Positions 17,220 through 25,956 are shown, counted from the stretch's first letter. The stretch: 64,000 nt of DNA from Streptomyces sp. NBC_00582 (GCF_036345155.1 NZ_CP107772.1:558001-622000), one strand, 5' to 3'. A program made the numbers and translations. Notes: generated from the sequence alone by a model not told the origin.

Positions 17220-17264
17220 CGCCTCGCAACGCTCCCCGTTGAATCCTGATCCGCTCCATCCCCA

Positions 17265-17293
17265 CGCGCCGCGGCGATCCCCGCCGCGGCGCG
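17265..17293. terminator. Perfect GC hairpin after the SDR pair
   Basis: 12-base arms (CGCGCCGCGGCG at 17265-17276 and its exact complement at 17282-17293) with a 5-base loop, 45 bases after the SDR copy 2 stop and 26 bases before the doxX start. There is no U-run, as is common for actinomycete terminators. It could attenuate rather than fully separate the doxX gene. Confidence 0.6.
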
Positions 17294-17318
17294 ACCGAAG
17301 AAGAAGGTCTCCGCTCCG

Positions 17319-17690
17319 ATGAACGTGTTCCTGTGGATCCTGCAGGGCGTCCTCGCCGCGCTGTTCGTGGCCGCCGGCGTCACCAAGTCCACCCAGCCCC
17401 GTGAAAAGCTCATGTCCCAGCTGCCGTGGGTCAGTGATGTCTCGACACCCGTGGTGCGTCTGATCGGCGTCACCGAACTCGCGGGCGGCCTCGGGCTGAT
17501 CCTGCCGGGCGCTTTCGACATCGCCACCGTGCTCACCCCGCTGGCCGCCACCGGCCTGGCTGTGATCATGGTCCTGGCCATGGGCCTCCACGCCCGCCGC
17601 AAGGAGCCGCAGGCCATCGGGTTCAACGCGATCCTGCTCATCGTCGCCGCGGTCATCATGTGGGGCCGGTTCGGGCCCTACTCCTTCTGA
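17319..17690 (+). CDS. DoxX-family small membrane protein
   Basis: 123 residues with four predicted membrane helices: VFLWILQGVLAALFVAAGV, VVRLIGVTELAGGLGLILP, VLTPLAATGLAVIMVLAM and AIGFNAILLIVAAVIMWGRF. The KSTQPREKLMSQLPWV and GVTELAGGLGLILP pattern is that of DoxX-like proteins. These sit in the cytoplasmic membrane and in several systems accompany oxidoreductases in thiol/oxidant stress. It sits downstream of the SDR pair behind a hairpin. Confidence 0.9.
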   Translation: MNVFLWILQGVLAALFVAAGVTKSTQPREKLMSQLPWVSDVSTPVVRLIGVTELAGGLGLILPGAFDIATVLTPLAATGLAVIMVLAMGLHARRKEPQAIGFNAILLIVAAVIMWGRFGPYSF

Positions 17691-17712
17691 CCACCCGGTC
17701 CCGCCCCTTCAC

Positions 17713-17748
17713 AGCGGCCCGGCCCGCGACCACGCCGGTCGGGCCGCT
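17713..17748. terminator. Hairpin after doxX
   Basis: AGCGGCCCG at 17713-17721 pairs exactly with CGGGCCGCT at 17740-17748 (18-base loop), 23 bases after the DoxX stop and ahead of the flavin monooxygenase gene. Plausible factor-independent terminator or attenuator. Confidence 0.45.
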
Positions 17749-17783
17749 CCCTCCCCACCCCTGTCCGCCTATCGGAGACGACC

Positions 17784-18854
17784 GTGGAACTGGGCATCAT
17801 CTCCCTGTCCGACCTGCAGACCGACCCCACCACAGGAAAGCTGCACGACCCGGGGCGCCGCACCCGCGAGATCGTCTCCTACGCCATCGCCGCCGACCAG
17901 GCCGGCCTGGACGTCTTCGGTCTCGGCGAGCACCACAGCTGGGACTTCGCAGTCGCCAACCCCGCCGTCCCGCTGGCCGCGATCGCCCAGGCCACCAGCC
18001 GTATCCGCCTGGCCAGTGCCGTGGCGGTGCTGTCCACCGCCGATCCGGTCCGGCTGCACCAGGACTTCGCCTCCCTCGATCTGATCAGCGAGGGCCGTAC
18101 CGAGATCATCGCGGGTCGCAGTGCGTTCATCGAGGCGTTCCGCCTGTTCGGCGTGGATCTCGAGGACTACGACGACGTGTTCGCGGAGAAGCTGCGGCTG
18201 CTGCTCGCGATCCGTGAGAACCCCGAACACGTCACCTGGCGCGGGCGGTTCCGCCCGGCCATGGACGGCCTGTCCGTCCAGCCCCCGCCCCACCAGCCGC
18301 AGTTGCCGCTGTGGCTCGGCGTGGGCGGCACCCCCTCCAGCGTGGAACGCGCCGGGCGCCTCGGCCTGCCCATGGCGCTCGGCCTCATCGGCGGGGACAT
18401 CCGACGTGCCCGCCCCCTCGTCGAGCACTACCGCGCGGTCGGCACCGCAGCCGGCCACCCCGCCGACCGGCTGCGGCTCGGCAGATCCGGCCACTTCTAC
18501 GTCGGCCGCACCTCCCAGGGGGCACGCGACGACGTCTTCCCCTTCTACAAGGAATACGTCCGCCCCAAGCCGCCCACCGGACGCGGCTTTCACATCGGAC
18601 GCACCGAGTTCGACGCCGCAGCGGTACCGTTCGGCGCGCTGATGGTCGGCAGTCCCCAGGAGATCATCGACAAGATCCTCGCCGAACGCGAAGTGCTGGG
18701 CATCGACCGTTACATGGGCCAGGTCGACTTCGGCGGTATGCCCGCCGGGATGGTCCATGACTCGATCGAGCTTCTCGCCACCGAGATCGCCCCTGTCATC
18801 CGCAGGGAACTCGCCCCCGCCGGCCGGACCGGCCGCAGCCTGACAAACAGCTGA
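17784..18854 (+). CDS. LLM-class (luciferase-like) flavin-dependent oxidoreductase
   Basis: 356 residues, TIM-barrel luciferase-like family. ELGIISLSDLQTDPTT, DVFGLGEHHSWDFAVANP, IRLASAVAVLSTADPVRLHQ and LISEGRTEIIAGRSAFIEAF are hallmarks of the group that uses FMNH2 or F420. GTG start with GGAG 7 bases upstream. It lies last in the plus-strand series after DoxX. Members hydroxylate or oxidise small organic molecules; together with the dioxygenase and SnoaL-like genes this hints at aromatic or electrophile catabolism. The substrate is unknown. Confidence 0.92.
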   Translation: MELGIISLSDLQTDPTTGKLHDPGRRTREIVSYAIAADQAGLDVFGLGEHHSWDFAVANPAVPLAAIAQATSRIRLASAVAVLSTADPVRLHQDFASLDLISEGRTEIIAGRSAFIEAFRLFGVDLEDYDDVFAEKLRLLLAIRENPEHVTWRGRFRPAMDGLSVQPPPHQPQLPLWLGVGGTPSSVERAGRLGLPMALGLIGGDIRRARPLVEHYRAVGTAAGHPADRLRLGRSGHFYVGRTSQGARDDVFPFYKEYVRPKPPTGRGFHIGRTEFDAAAVPFGALMVGSPQEIIDKILAEREVLGIDRYMGQVDFGGMPAGMVHDSIELLATEIAPVIRRELAPAGRTGRSLTNS

Positions 18855-19702
18855 ACCGGCGTCACGGACGTCGGCAGCCACGATCTTGCAATATGCGCAC
18901 CCTGTGGGAAGACGACGATCGTCCTGCTGAAGCACTCCCGCACCGTCCCGCTCGGCCGGCTCGCCCAGCCCGCCGACGTGGGCGCGGCGGCCGGGCCCCT
19001 GCTGGGTCTCAGCAGACGCAGGACGCCGATGTAGTTTCCGGTGTCGGGCATCGAGCATCCGCGCAGTCGCCGGACCGTCGGTCACCGGCCTGCCTGGTGC
19101 AGCGGAGTTCGTTGGCGTGACGTGGGTCGCCGTCACCGGCGGTCGCATCACAGCGGAGGGAGACGCGGCCTCGCCCGTCACGCGCCCCCGGTTTTCTTCC
19201 ACCCCGGCCGTCAGCCCCTGCTCGGCTCCAGTGCAGTCCCCCTGCTTCGGCTGACCGGACTGTGGCTGAGGGCCTGGAGTGCCGCTGGTCCCGCGACTGC
19301 ACCGCCGACCCCAACATCGGCCCCCAGACGGCCGGGCGGTCATCACCGTGTCGAATGTCGAAGGTCGCCGCGGCACTGGGCTACGACATCGATGGCCCCG
19401 CCACGCGCTGAGCTGTGGTTCGCACTGCCGACCGGGGCTGAGCAGGATCGGGGCCGCGGTGCCGGCCGAGATGCCGAAGCGGGCCACGGGCTCCGCGAGA
19501 CCGTCGTGCCGACGCATCATGCCCCACTCGAATCAGCACGGCGCTGAGAGCGGCTACCAGCTGACCCGGGAGGCGGCCGATCCCGCGTACTCGACTCAAG
19601 CGCGAGCCGGGATGGTCCGCGAGATCGCCGCCCGCACCTACCTGGACCCGGCCGGGCTGCGCGGCGTCACGCCACTCACCTCGAACTCGGCGGTTTCAGT
19701 GG
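18855..19702. other. Decayed interval, possible SDR C-terminal remnant
   Basis: 848 bases without an intact gene. At 18930-18990 the plus strand reads TVPLGRLAQPADVGAAAG, which resembles the PLGRLGQPEDVA block near the C-terminus of classical SDRs, and a downstream frame gives VVSGVGH. The rest (19100-19700) holds only short frames without recognisable domains. I consider it gene debris. Confidence 0.4.
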
Positions 19703-20191
19703 TCACGGATGTGTCGGCAGCCTGAGATCCTGCGCCGTGGCGTCAGGGTTCGCGTTCGTCTGGAGAACGTGCATGGTCCTGTGCTCGAACAGCCAACCGG
19801 CGTCCGTCCGGACAAGTCGATCATGCCAGCGGTTGGTGATGACATAGAGCCCATCCCGCGCCAGTTCACGCGGGACCTGGCGGAACACCAGGATGTACGA
19901 CGTCTGGGTCGCCGTGTCACCCTCGATGGTGATGACGTTGTCGGTGGTGGCATGCACGGTAGAGAAGAGATGTCCCGTCATTCCGAAGCCAATGTCGATG
20001 GGCTCTCCATGCGCCTGGGCGTCAAAGAAGGCTGCGATGGCCGCTCTGCCCTCGTGGCGCGGGCCCGCCTCGAGTACGCCGTTCTCGGTGAAGGCCGCGG
20101 CGCAATCGGCGCCGCGCAGCTGGTCGACCATGTGATTGAAGTGTGCGGTAAGGCCACGGATGGCCAACTCGTCGGCGACCCTGTCGGGCAT
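19703..20191 (-). CDS. SnoaL-like / NTF2-fold protein
   Basis: 162 residues. The start at 20191 follows AAGGAGG 7 bases upstream. The pattern ADELAIRGLTAHFNHMVD, CAAAFTENGVLEAGPRHEGRAAIAAFF, HLFSTVHATTDNVITIEGDTA, TNRWHDRLVRTDAGWLFEHRTM is that of the SnoaL_4 group (ring-hydroxylating dioxygenase beta-like fold), used by dehydratases, cyclases and isomerases or found as proteins of unknown role. It is transcribed in the same direction as, and 217 bases downstream of, the intradiol dioxygenase, so it may act on a related substrate. Confidence 0.88.
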   Translation of the reverse strand: MPDRVADELAIRGLTAHFNHMVDQLRGADCAAAFTENGVLEAGPRHEGRAAIAAFFDAQAHGEPIDIGFGMTGHLFSTVHATTDNVITIEGDTATQTSYILVFRQVPRELARDGLYVITNRWHDRLVRTDAGWLFEHRTMHVLQTNANPDATAQDLRLPTHP

Positions 20192-20408
20192 GTAGATCCT
20201 CCTTGATCGCTCCGTGCAGCACGGAGTTGTGAGCTTGATGGCATCCGGTCCGGGCGTGGACGGGAGGTGTCGACGCCCGGACGTTGCGAAATCGGGCAGG
20301 CGTGATGGATGTCCGCGCCACGGCAGGGACATCGCCGCCAGACCCTGGACTGCGGCGGAGCGCGGTCTGTCGCCCCGCGCTCCGCCGAACTTCCTGGGTC
20401 CGGTTCAC

Positions 20409-21284
20409 TCAGACTGCTGGGGTCACCTGGCGCAGTACGTAGTCGTGGGTCACGGTGTGGTAAGGCGCATCCAGGCCGCGCGCCTTGAAGTCGGCCGGGT
20501 CGTCATGGAGCTGTGTGGCGTGCACGCTGGACTCGGGCGTCGTGCGGGGTTCGAGGGTCTTGTAGACGATCGGGTCGCTTTCGAAGTAGGACTGCGTGGT
20601 CAGCGTGTGGAAGCCGGCGGCAGTGACGATCGCGTGGATGTGCAGCGGGCGGATGTCGACCCGGTCCAGTTTCTTGGTGAGCCTGCCCAGAGGGCCGTCC
20701 TCGTCGATGCCCATGACCTCGATGCCGGGCATGACCGTCCGGTACTCGAAGCGACCCTCGTCGTCCGTGAGCAGCCTTCCGCGCAGGTTGAACGGGGGCA
20801 GGCTCTCGTCAAGGTCTATGACCAGAGGCCGGATCATCTCCGCGGTCAGGTTCGCGTAGTCGCCCTTGGCGTTGGTCATCCAGATGTCGAGCTCCGCGCC
20901 CGCGATCGGCTCGCCGCTCGTGGAGCGCACCTGTCCCGAGACGAAGAGCACCTCGCCGGGTTCGTCGGGGCGCATGGGCAGCGCGTACGGGCGTTCCAGG
21001 ACCGGCGCCCCGGGTACATAGGCCGGTCCCCTGCCGATCCAGGGGCTCGCACCGTCCTTCTCCGGATTCGCATACGCGGCGCCCAGGTTGGCCTCCAGTA
21101 CCGGATGCATGAAGAACTGGTAGATCGTCATGGGTATTTCGCCGGCTTCGGCGAGTTCCAGGGCCCATGCGACGACTTGCTGGAACTCCTGCTCGGTCAC
21201 TCCGTGCTTGATGATCAGATCCGCGATCGTCGACTGGAGGTCGTCGAAGACGACCTGGAGCCTGGTGCTTTCCAACGTGCTCAT
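20409..21284 (-). CDS. Intradiol ring-cleavage dioxygenase (catechol / hydroxyquinol 1,2-dioxygenase type)
   Basis: 291 residues with both family domains. The helical catechol-dioxygenase N-domain is FDDLQSTIADLIIKHGVTEQEFQQVV. The catalytic beta-sandwich has EPIAGAELDIWMTNAKGDYANL (first Tyr ligand), GRFEYRTVMPGIEVMG (second Tyr) and RPLHIHAIVTAAGFHTLTTQ (two His ligands), the Fe(III) 2-Tyr/2-His set. The presence of the N-domain points to catechol or hydroxyquinol dioxygenases rather than protocatechuate dioxygenase. The ATG at 21284 is preceded by AGGGGA. The upstream region holds a palindrome and the motif shared with the TetR at 14191, so repression by that TetR is likely. Confidence 0.93.
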   Translation of the reverse strand: MSTLESTRLQVVFDDLQSTIADLIIKHGVTEQEFQQVVAWALELAEAGEIPMTIYQFFMHPVLEANLGAAYANPEKDGASPWIGRGPAYVPGAPVLERPYALPMRPDEPGEVLFVSGQVRSTSGEPIAGAELDIWMTNAKGDYANLTAEMIRPLVIDLDESLPPFNLRGRLLTDDEGRFEYRTVMPGIEVMGIDEDGPLGRLTKKLDRVDIRPLHIHAIVTAAGFHTLTTQSYFESDPIVYKTLEPRTTPESSVHATQLHDDPADFKARGLDAPYHTVTHDYVLRQVTPAV

Positions 21285-21351
21285 CAAAGTCCCCTGCCGT
21301 GGTGGGCGTTGGGCCGCGACGGCCCGGAACCCCCAAGTGGATTAGGTGCTC

Positions 21352-21389
21352 CAGTTGATGGTACATCAACTGGAAAGGCCCATCCAGTA
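21352..21389. promoter_or_regulatory. Overlapping palindromes upstream of the dioxygenase
   Basis: CCAGTTGATG at 21352-21361 and CATCAACTGG at 21365-21374 form a perfect 10-base inverted repeat with a 3-base spacer. It overlaps ACTGGAAAGGCCCATCCAGT at 21370-21389, itself an inverted repeat (ACTGGA/TCCAGT) and 17/20 identical to 14907-14926. Half-sites CCAGT, ACTGG, CCAGT lie at 21352, 21370 and 21385; the 15-base offset between the last two equals that at 14907/14922. Confidence 0.65.
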
Positions 21390-21483
21390 AACGCTGTTCC
21401 GTAACCGCCGGTCACTGGATGTGACCATCACGGCGTTGAATCCGTCATGGACAGCCCCGTTCACGGGGCTGAGTCAGCGTCCT

Positions 21484-22270
21484 TCATCTGGCCGAGACGA
21501 CGTGGTCGCACAGCCTGCCGAGATCGCCTCCGTCGTCCTGCGGGCCGACGTCGAAGTACGGGGTGCGGCTCACTTCTTCGGCCAGGGTCCGGCGCAGCTG
21601 GACGAGGCCCTCCTCCGTGTCCCGGGTGGCGGACTCGACGAGACCGTCCGTGCAGAACACCAGCAGGCTCTCGCCCGGCAGGCGCACCTCGTCGACATCG
21701 AACGGCGGTTCGGCGGCTCCAAGGGGAGGGTGACGGTCAGTTCGTCCGGCTCCAGCTCCAGGTCGGCGAGCGTGCGGACGGCCGTGCGGAGCCGGCCCAT
21801 GGTCGCCGCCACGGTGATGCCGTGCCCCATGACGTCCCCGATCACGATGGCGACGCGATCGGCGGACAGCGGGATGACGTCGTACCAGTCGCTGCCGACC
21901 CCGTCCCCGCCGCGCCCCGCGGGAAGGTAGAGCGGGCCGCAGCGGATACGGCGGGCAAGGAGGGCAGCGTTCCGGGCAGCAGATCGCGCTGGAGTCCCTG
22001 GGCCCGGATGTGTCCGACGTCGTACAGGCGGGCCCGTTCCAGAGCCTGGCGACCAGACCGCTCAGGGCGGTCAGCAGGGTCCGTTCCTCCTCGTCGAAGG
22101 AGCGCGGCCGGAGATCAGGGGCCACGGGCCGCTGTCGCGTTCCTCGGTGCGGTTGACTGGGATCGGGTGCATCATCGAGCGGGCGACCGCTTCCTTGAGG
22201 ATCCTCAGGGCGGGGAAGACCGCTCCCTCGGGCTCGTCCTCCTCATCCCCCCGTAGCAGACCGCCGCCAT
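21484..22270 (-). pseudogene. Frameshifted PP2C/SpoIIE-type serine phosphatase remnant
   Basis: Minus-strand pieces appear in order but in different frames: RSFDEEERTLLTALSGLVARL (GAF end), then WYDVIPLSADRVAIVIGDVMGHGITVAATMGRLRTAVRTLADLEL, then FDVDEVRLPGESLLVFCTDGLVES and PYFDVGPQDDGGDLGRLCDHV with a stop at 21484. The metal-binding GDVMGHG and FCTDGLVE motifs identify a SpoIIE-domain phosphatase of the RsbU/anti-sigma type common in Streptomyces. At least two frameshifts and loss of the N-terminal sensor make it a pseudogene. Confidence 0.85.
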
Positions 22271-22561
22271 CATCTACTTCGTCGTCGAGGACTTGTCCAC
22301 TGTCAGCCGAGGGCTGGGCACCGGCAACGTCGGGCTGCTGCCCGATGGTCCCCGCGACAGTGCCGTATGCCGTATGCCTGCGGTGCGGCGGCGAGTCGGC
22401 GGCCCCCAGCGGTGTCGGGAAGGTGCGGCGGCGCCGCAGTTGCCTCAGCGAGGGAGGGCTCGAGTCCCGCGAGGGTTTCGGGGTCGCCGTTGGTCAGTGC
22501 GGTGCGCAGTGCCGCCAACACGGACGTGAGGTGCGGGTGCGCCAAGCCGATCGCACCGAAG

Positions 22562-23191
22562 TCACGCTCCCGCTCCCCTACCGTCACCCTGACCTTGGTG
22601 GGGTTCTCCGTCGCTGCGAGCGTGACCAGGACGTCGGCGTCGAGAAGAGGACGGCGTGGTCGGCAACCACACGCCGAACCACTGCTCGGCGCCCCACTCC
22701 TCGAACCTTCGTGCCTCGGTGAACCCCAACTTCGCGGCGAGGCGCATCGAGCGGTCGTTGGCAGTCTGAGTGCAGAGCACCACCGGCTCGCCGGGCAGCG
22801 CGGCGGCGAACCAGCGGAGCGCCGCCGCGCACGCCTCGGTGGCATACCCGCGTCCCCACGCCTCTGGCAGGAACATATAGCCGAGCTCGGCCTCCCCGGC
22901 ATCCGGACGGATGTGCCCCGGACGCTCCGCGTCGCGCCGATCGAGGGTGACTGTGCCGATCATCGCTCCGTCGAGATCGATCACGAAAAGGCCAGGGCGC
23001 CGCCCGGGCAGTTCAGGCACGGCGCTTTCGAGCTCATCACGCGGTCGAGGACCACCGAGGTAGGTGCGCACCTCAGGCGATGCGAACAACTCGATGAACG
23101 CCGCACGGTCTCGAGGCTCGGACTCGCGAAGGACGAGCCGTTCGGTCCTTATCGGGGCAGGTGGCCAGGCGACGGGTCCGAGTCCGGTCAT
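22562..23191 (-). CDS. GNAT-family N-acetyltransferase (RimJ/RimL type)
   Basis: From ATG 23191: PIRTERLVLRESEPRDRAAF, GLFVIDLDGAMIGTVTLDR, AELGYMFLPEAWGRGYATEA (acetyl-CoA pyrophosphate loop) and DRSMRLAAKLGFTEARRFEEW, the complete RimJ/RimL-like GNAT fold in about 170 residues. The C-terminal ~35 residues (after WFGVWLPTT) are Arg/Ser-rich and not part of the family, so the natural stop was probably lost by a nearby indel and translation runs on to 22562. Likely acetylates a protein N-terminus or small amine. Activity is plausible but uncertain. Confidence 0.75.
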   Translation of the reverse strand: MTGLGPVAWPPAPIRTERLVLRESEPRDRAAFIELFASPEVRTYLGGPRPRDELESAVPELPGRRPGLFVIDLDGAMIGTVTLDRRDAERPGHIRPDAGEAELGYMFLPEAWGRGYATEACAAALRWFAAALPGEPVVLCTQTANDRSMRLAAKLGFTEARRFEEWGAEQWFGVWLPTTPSSSRRRRPGHARSDGEPHQGQGDGRGAGA

Positions 23192-23220
23192 GGCAGGCAA
23201 CCTATCGCACGCCTGCGAGA

Positions 23221-23980
23221 GTGATCCAAAGAAAGCCGGCATGGATCTGCCGTCCTGTCCAAGGGAATTGGAGAGATACGGCAACGGGCGAGGCGTCTAC
23301 AACCGGCTGCGGATGTGGGCGGTCGACGGAACCTGGGGGCGGGTGTTCACCGCGCTGATGGCCCACGCCGACGCCGACGAGGACCTCAACTGGGCCGTCT
23401 CCGTGGACTCCACCATCGTGCGCGCTCACCGGCACGCGGCCGGGGGCCCGCAACAAGGGCCCCCGGCCGGCGAACCGGACGATCACGCCATCGGCCGGTC
23501 CCGGGGCGGACCGACCACGAAGATCCACCTGGTGGCCGAGGGCCGCTGCCGCCCCCTGGCGTTTGTCCTACCGCGGGGCAGGCCGGTGACGCACCCGCCT
23601 TCGAGCAGGTCATGGCCCGCCTGCGAGTGCTCCGGAAGCGTGGCCGGCCTCGCACCACTCCGGACGTCGTCCTGGCCGACAAGGCCTACTCCTCGCGTGC
23701 CATCCGCAAGCACCTGCGCAGGCGCGGAATCCGTGCGGTCATCCCCGTCCCGGCCGGCCAGCAGGCACACCGCCTTCGACGCGGCAGCCAGGGCGGCAGA
23801 CCGCCCGCCTTCGACCGCGAGACCTACAAGAAGCGCAACACTGTCGAGCGGTGCATCAACCGCCTCAAGCAATGGCGCGGCATCGCCACCCGCTACGAGA
23901 AGACAGCCACGATCTACCTGGCCGGACACCACATGCAGGCATCTTCCTCTGGTCCGCACGGTGATCCAAACGAAACGGCC
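23221..23980 (+). mobile_element. IS5-family transposase remnant (N-terminus lost, two frameshifts)
   Basis: In one frame: RYGNGRGVYNRLRMWAVDGT, NWAVSVDSTIVRAHRHAAG, HAIGRSRGGPTTKIHLVAEG. From about 23570 another frame takes over: GDAPAFEQVMARLRVLRKRG, VVLADKAYSSRAIRKHLRRR, KKRNTVERCINRLKQWRGIA. Near 23935 a third shift turns the expected AGIFLWSAR end out of frame. The DDE core (DST, DKAYSS, ERCINRLK) is recognisable but broken. GTGATCCAAA occurs in direct orientation at both 23221-23230 and 23961-23970, not as the expected inverted ends. Confidence 0.85.
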
Positions 23981-24297
23981 TAGCCGACGGCGCAGCCGCG
24001 GTGGCCAATCTCCTGCAAGTACTGCCGGCGGTCCATCACGCGCTGTGGGGGCATCTGACGACGCCTCTTGATGAGCCACTGCACCAGCGGGCGCTGCCCC
24101 GCGCTGACAGCAGAACGTGATGGGGCGTCGAAAAGCGGCTGGGCACCTGCGGCGGCCAAGAAAAGGGGTGAGCGCAGTGGGCGGCACACACGGTAAGAGC
24201 CAGCCTCGTTCACCAGCGGCGCGGCCACCCCGTTCCCCGGGTTCAGCGCGACCACCCCATCCCTTATGCCCACCTTTTTTCTAGTCATGTCATTCAT
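23980..24297 (-). CDS. Hypothetical protein, weakly supported
   Basis: 105-codon frame (MNDMTRKKVGIRDGVVALNP to HRGCAVG) with basic composition. ATG 24288 is an internal alternative start. The upstream DNA is AT-richer than the surroundings. No domain, signal peptide or membrane segment is recognised, and it abuts the decayed IS5 copy. It could be a genuine small gene or chance open frame; I lean slightly to the latter. Confidence 0.25.
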   Translation of the reverse strand: MNDMTRKKVGIRDGVVALNPGNGVAAPLVNEAGSYRVCRPLRSPLFLAAAGAQPLFDAPSRSAVSAGQRPLVQWLIKRRRQMPPQRVMDRRQYLQEIGHRGCAVG

Positions 24298-24345
24298 TGA
24301 TCACTGAGAGCATGGAGGCGATTTCATCTTCTTATGGAGGGCGTA

Positions 24346-25734
24346 GTGCTGGAGAGCGGCCGACCACCCATCCCCGACCACATGCCCCCTTCGGCCGACA
24401 CCCGTTCCGCCGATTCCGTTACTGGTGGTGGCGAGCCCGGTCCGGCTACCGCTGCCGGTGCTCCTGCGAACCTCCAGGACGGCGCCGATCCCGGTGCCGC
24501 CGCCGGCCGTGATTCCGCCCAGCACCGTACGGGACTCCTCACCACGCTCGTGCTCGCCGGGCTCACCGCCCTCCCCGCGCTCTCCACCGACATGTACCTC
24601 CCCGCCTTGCCGGAGGTCACCCGTTCGCTGCACAGCTCTGCCTCCGCCATCCAGCTCACCCTCACGGTCTGCCTCGTCGGTCTGGCCCTCGGCCAGTTCG
24701 TCATCGGCCCGATGAGCGACAAGTGGGGGCGCCGGCGCCCCCTCCTGGCCAGCCTGTCGGTCTACGTGGCGGCCACCGTCATCTGCGCTCTCGCGCCCAC
24801 CGCTGAGCTCCTGATCGGCTTCCGCCTGGTGCAGGGCCTTGCCGGGGCCGCCGGCATCGTGATCGCGCGGGCCGTCGTCCGCGACCTGCACGACGGCGTC
24901 GCCCTGGCCCGATACCTCTCGACCCTGATGTCGATCGCCGGGGCCGCTCCGGTCCTCGCGCCCGTCGTTGGCGGGCAGTTGCTGCGGTTCACCAGTTGGC
25001 GAGGCATCTTCTTCGTCCTGGCCGCCCTCGGTCTGCTGCTCGTCCTCGCCGTGTGGCGCTGGCTGGACGAGACCCTGCCGCCCGAGCGGCGGCGCGACGG
25101 CGGCGTCGGCCAGGCGCTGCGCACGATGGGCGACCTGTTCGCCGACCGGGTCTTCACCGGCTACCTGCTCACCGCCGGCTTCGGGTTCGCCGCGCTCTTC
25201 GCGTACGTCTCCGGGTCGTCGTTCGTGATGCAGGAAATCTATGGCGCGTCCCCGCAGGTCTACAGCCTTCTGTTCGGCCTCAACTCGATCGGGTTCATCA
25301 TCGTCGGTCAGCTCAACGGCAAGTTGCTCGTCGGCCGTTTCGACTTGGACGACCTGATCTCCGTAGGCCTCGGGTTGATCACCCTCGCGACCGCCGCGCT
25401 CCTGGTGATGTCCTCCGGGCTCCTCGGCGAGGTGGGGCTCGTGCCCATGGCGGCCGGGCTGCTGGTCCTCATGTCGGCGTTGGGCCTCACCCAGCCGAAC
25501 GCCAACTCCCTCGCGATGACCCGGACGCGGCAAGCCGCCGGGTCCGCGTCCGCGCTGCTTGGCTCCTCCATCTTCCTCATGGGCGCGGTCACCTCGCCGT
25601 TGGTCGGAATCGCGGGGGAAGGCACTGCGGTGCCCATGGCCGCCGTGCAGGTGGGGTGCGCGCTCGCGGCCGCCGCGTGTTTCGTGGGACTGTGCCGTCC
25701 GTGGCAGCGGACCGGGAGCCGAACGAGTCCGTAA
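24346..25734 (+). CDS. Bcr/CflA-family multidrug efflux MFS transporter
   Basis: About 462 residues. After a ~60-residue polar N-terminal extension come 12 predicted membrane helices. ALPALSTDMYLPALPEVTRSL is the Bcr/CflA family signature; GPMSDKWGRRRPLL is MFS motif A; IVIARAVVRDLHDG and GRFDLDDLISVGLGLI follow. These drug:H+ antiporters export bicyclomycin, chloramphenicol or self-made antibiotics. GTG 24346 has GGAGG 5 bases upstream; ATG 24334 is in frame but overlaps that site. It is convergent with the aryl-AMP ligase/PKS operon and is the natural export or self-resistance candidate for the orsellinate-type product. Confidence 0.9.
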   Translation: MLESGRPPIPDHMPPSADTRSADSVTGGGEPGPATAAGAPANLQDGADPGAAAGRDSAQHRTGLLTTLVLAGLTALPALSTDMYLPALPEVTRSLHSSASAIQLTLTVCLVGLALGQFVIGPMSDKWGRRRPLLASLSVYVAATVICALAPTAELLIGFRLVQGLAGAAGIVIARAVVRDLHDGVALARYLSTLMSIAGAAPVLAPVVGGQLLRFTSWRGIFFVLAALGLLLVLAVWRWLDETLPPERRRDGGVGQALRTMGDLFADRVFTGYLLTAGFGFAALFAYVSGSSFVMQEIYGASPQVYSLLFGLNSIGFIIVGQLNGKLLVGRFDLDDLISVGLGLITLATAALLVMSSGLLGEVGLVPMAAGLLVLMSALGLTQPNANSLAMTRTRQAAGSASALLGSSIFLMGAVTSPLVGIAGEGTAVPMAAVQVGCALAAAACFVGLCRPWQRTGSRTSP

Positions 25735-25903
25735 GAGGGCCGGCAGCTCCCGAGGAGTGCCGGGCGCGGGTGCGGTGGTGGGCTGGTCGCAGTTCATCAG
25801 CGGACTTCTGGAGATGACGCCACGGGGGTGCAGGGCGAACTGTCAGCGCGCTGGGCGCAGACGATCTCGCGATCCCGGAACGTGCAACCGCCCTCATGGC
25901 AAG

Positions 25904-25942
25904 CCCACTGCCGAACGGGGTAAAGACCCGTTCGGCGGTGGG
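25904..25942. terminator. Strong convergent hairpin terminator
   Basis: CCCACTGCCGAACGGG (25904-25919) and CCCGTTCGGCGGTGGG (25927-25942) form 16-base arms with one G-T type mismatch and a 7-base loop. It lies 15 bases beyond the ligase stop and between two convergent units, so it probably ends the PKS-ligase transcript and may work in both directions. Confidence 0.75.
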
Positions 25943-25956
25943 GTGGACGCCTGCTG

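Larger units (their letters stand above)
15619..17262 (+). repeat. Tandem duplication of about 820 bp (MDR tail + SDR + 3' flank)
   Basis: 15619-16440 and 16440-17262 are near-identical units. Each starts with the end of an MDR gene (FGAGTLGKIAITVA in the first, FGAGTVGKIAITVV in the second, both followed by TGACCAGTCCGT). Each contains one SDR gene and ends with a matching 3' flank containing AATCCTGATCCG or GGATCCTGATCCG and CTCCATCC or TTCCATCC. The second MDR tail is an orphan, which shows the unit that was copied. Confidence 0.85.

Noticed and set aside
18890..19702. Several frames of 75-168 codons as genes
   Set aside because: Interrupted, no family similarity beyond a short SDR-like block; treated as debris.
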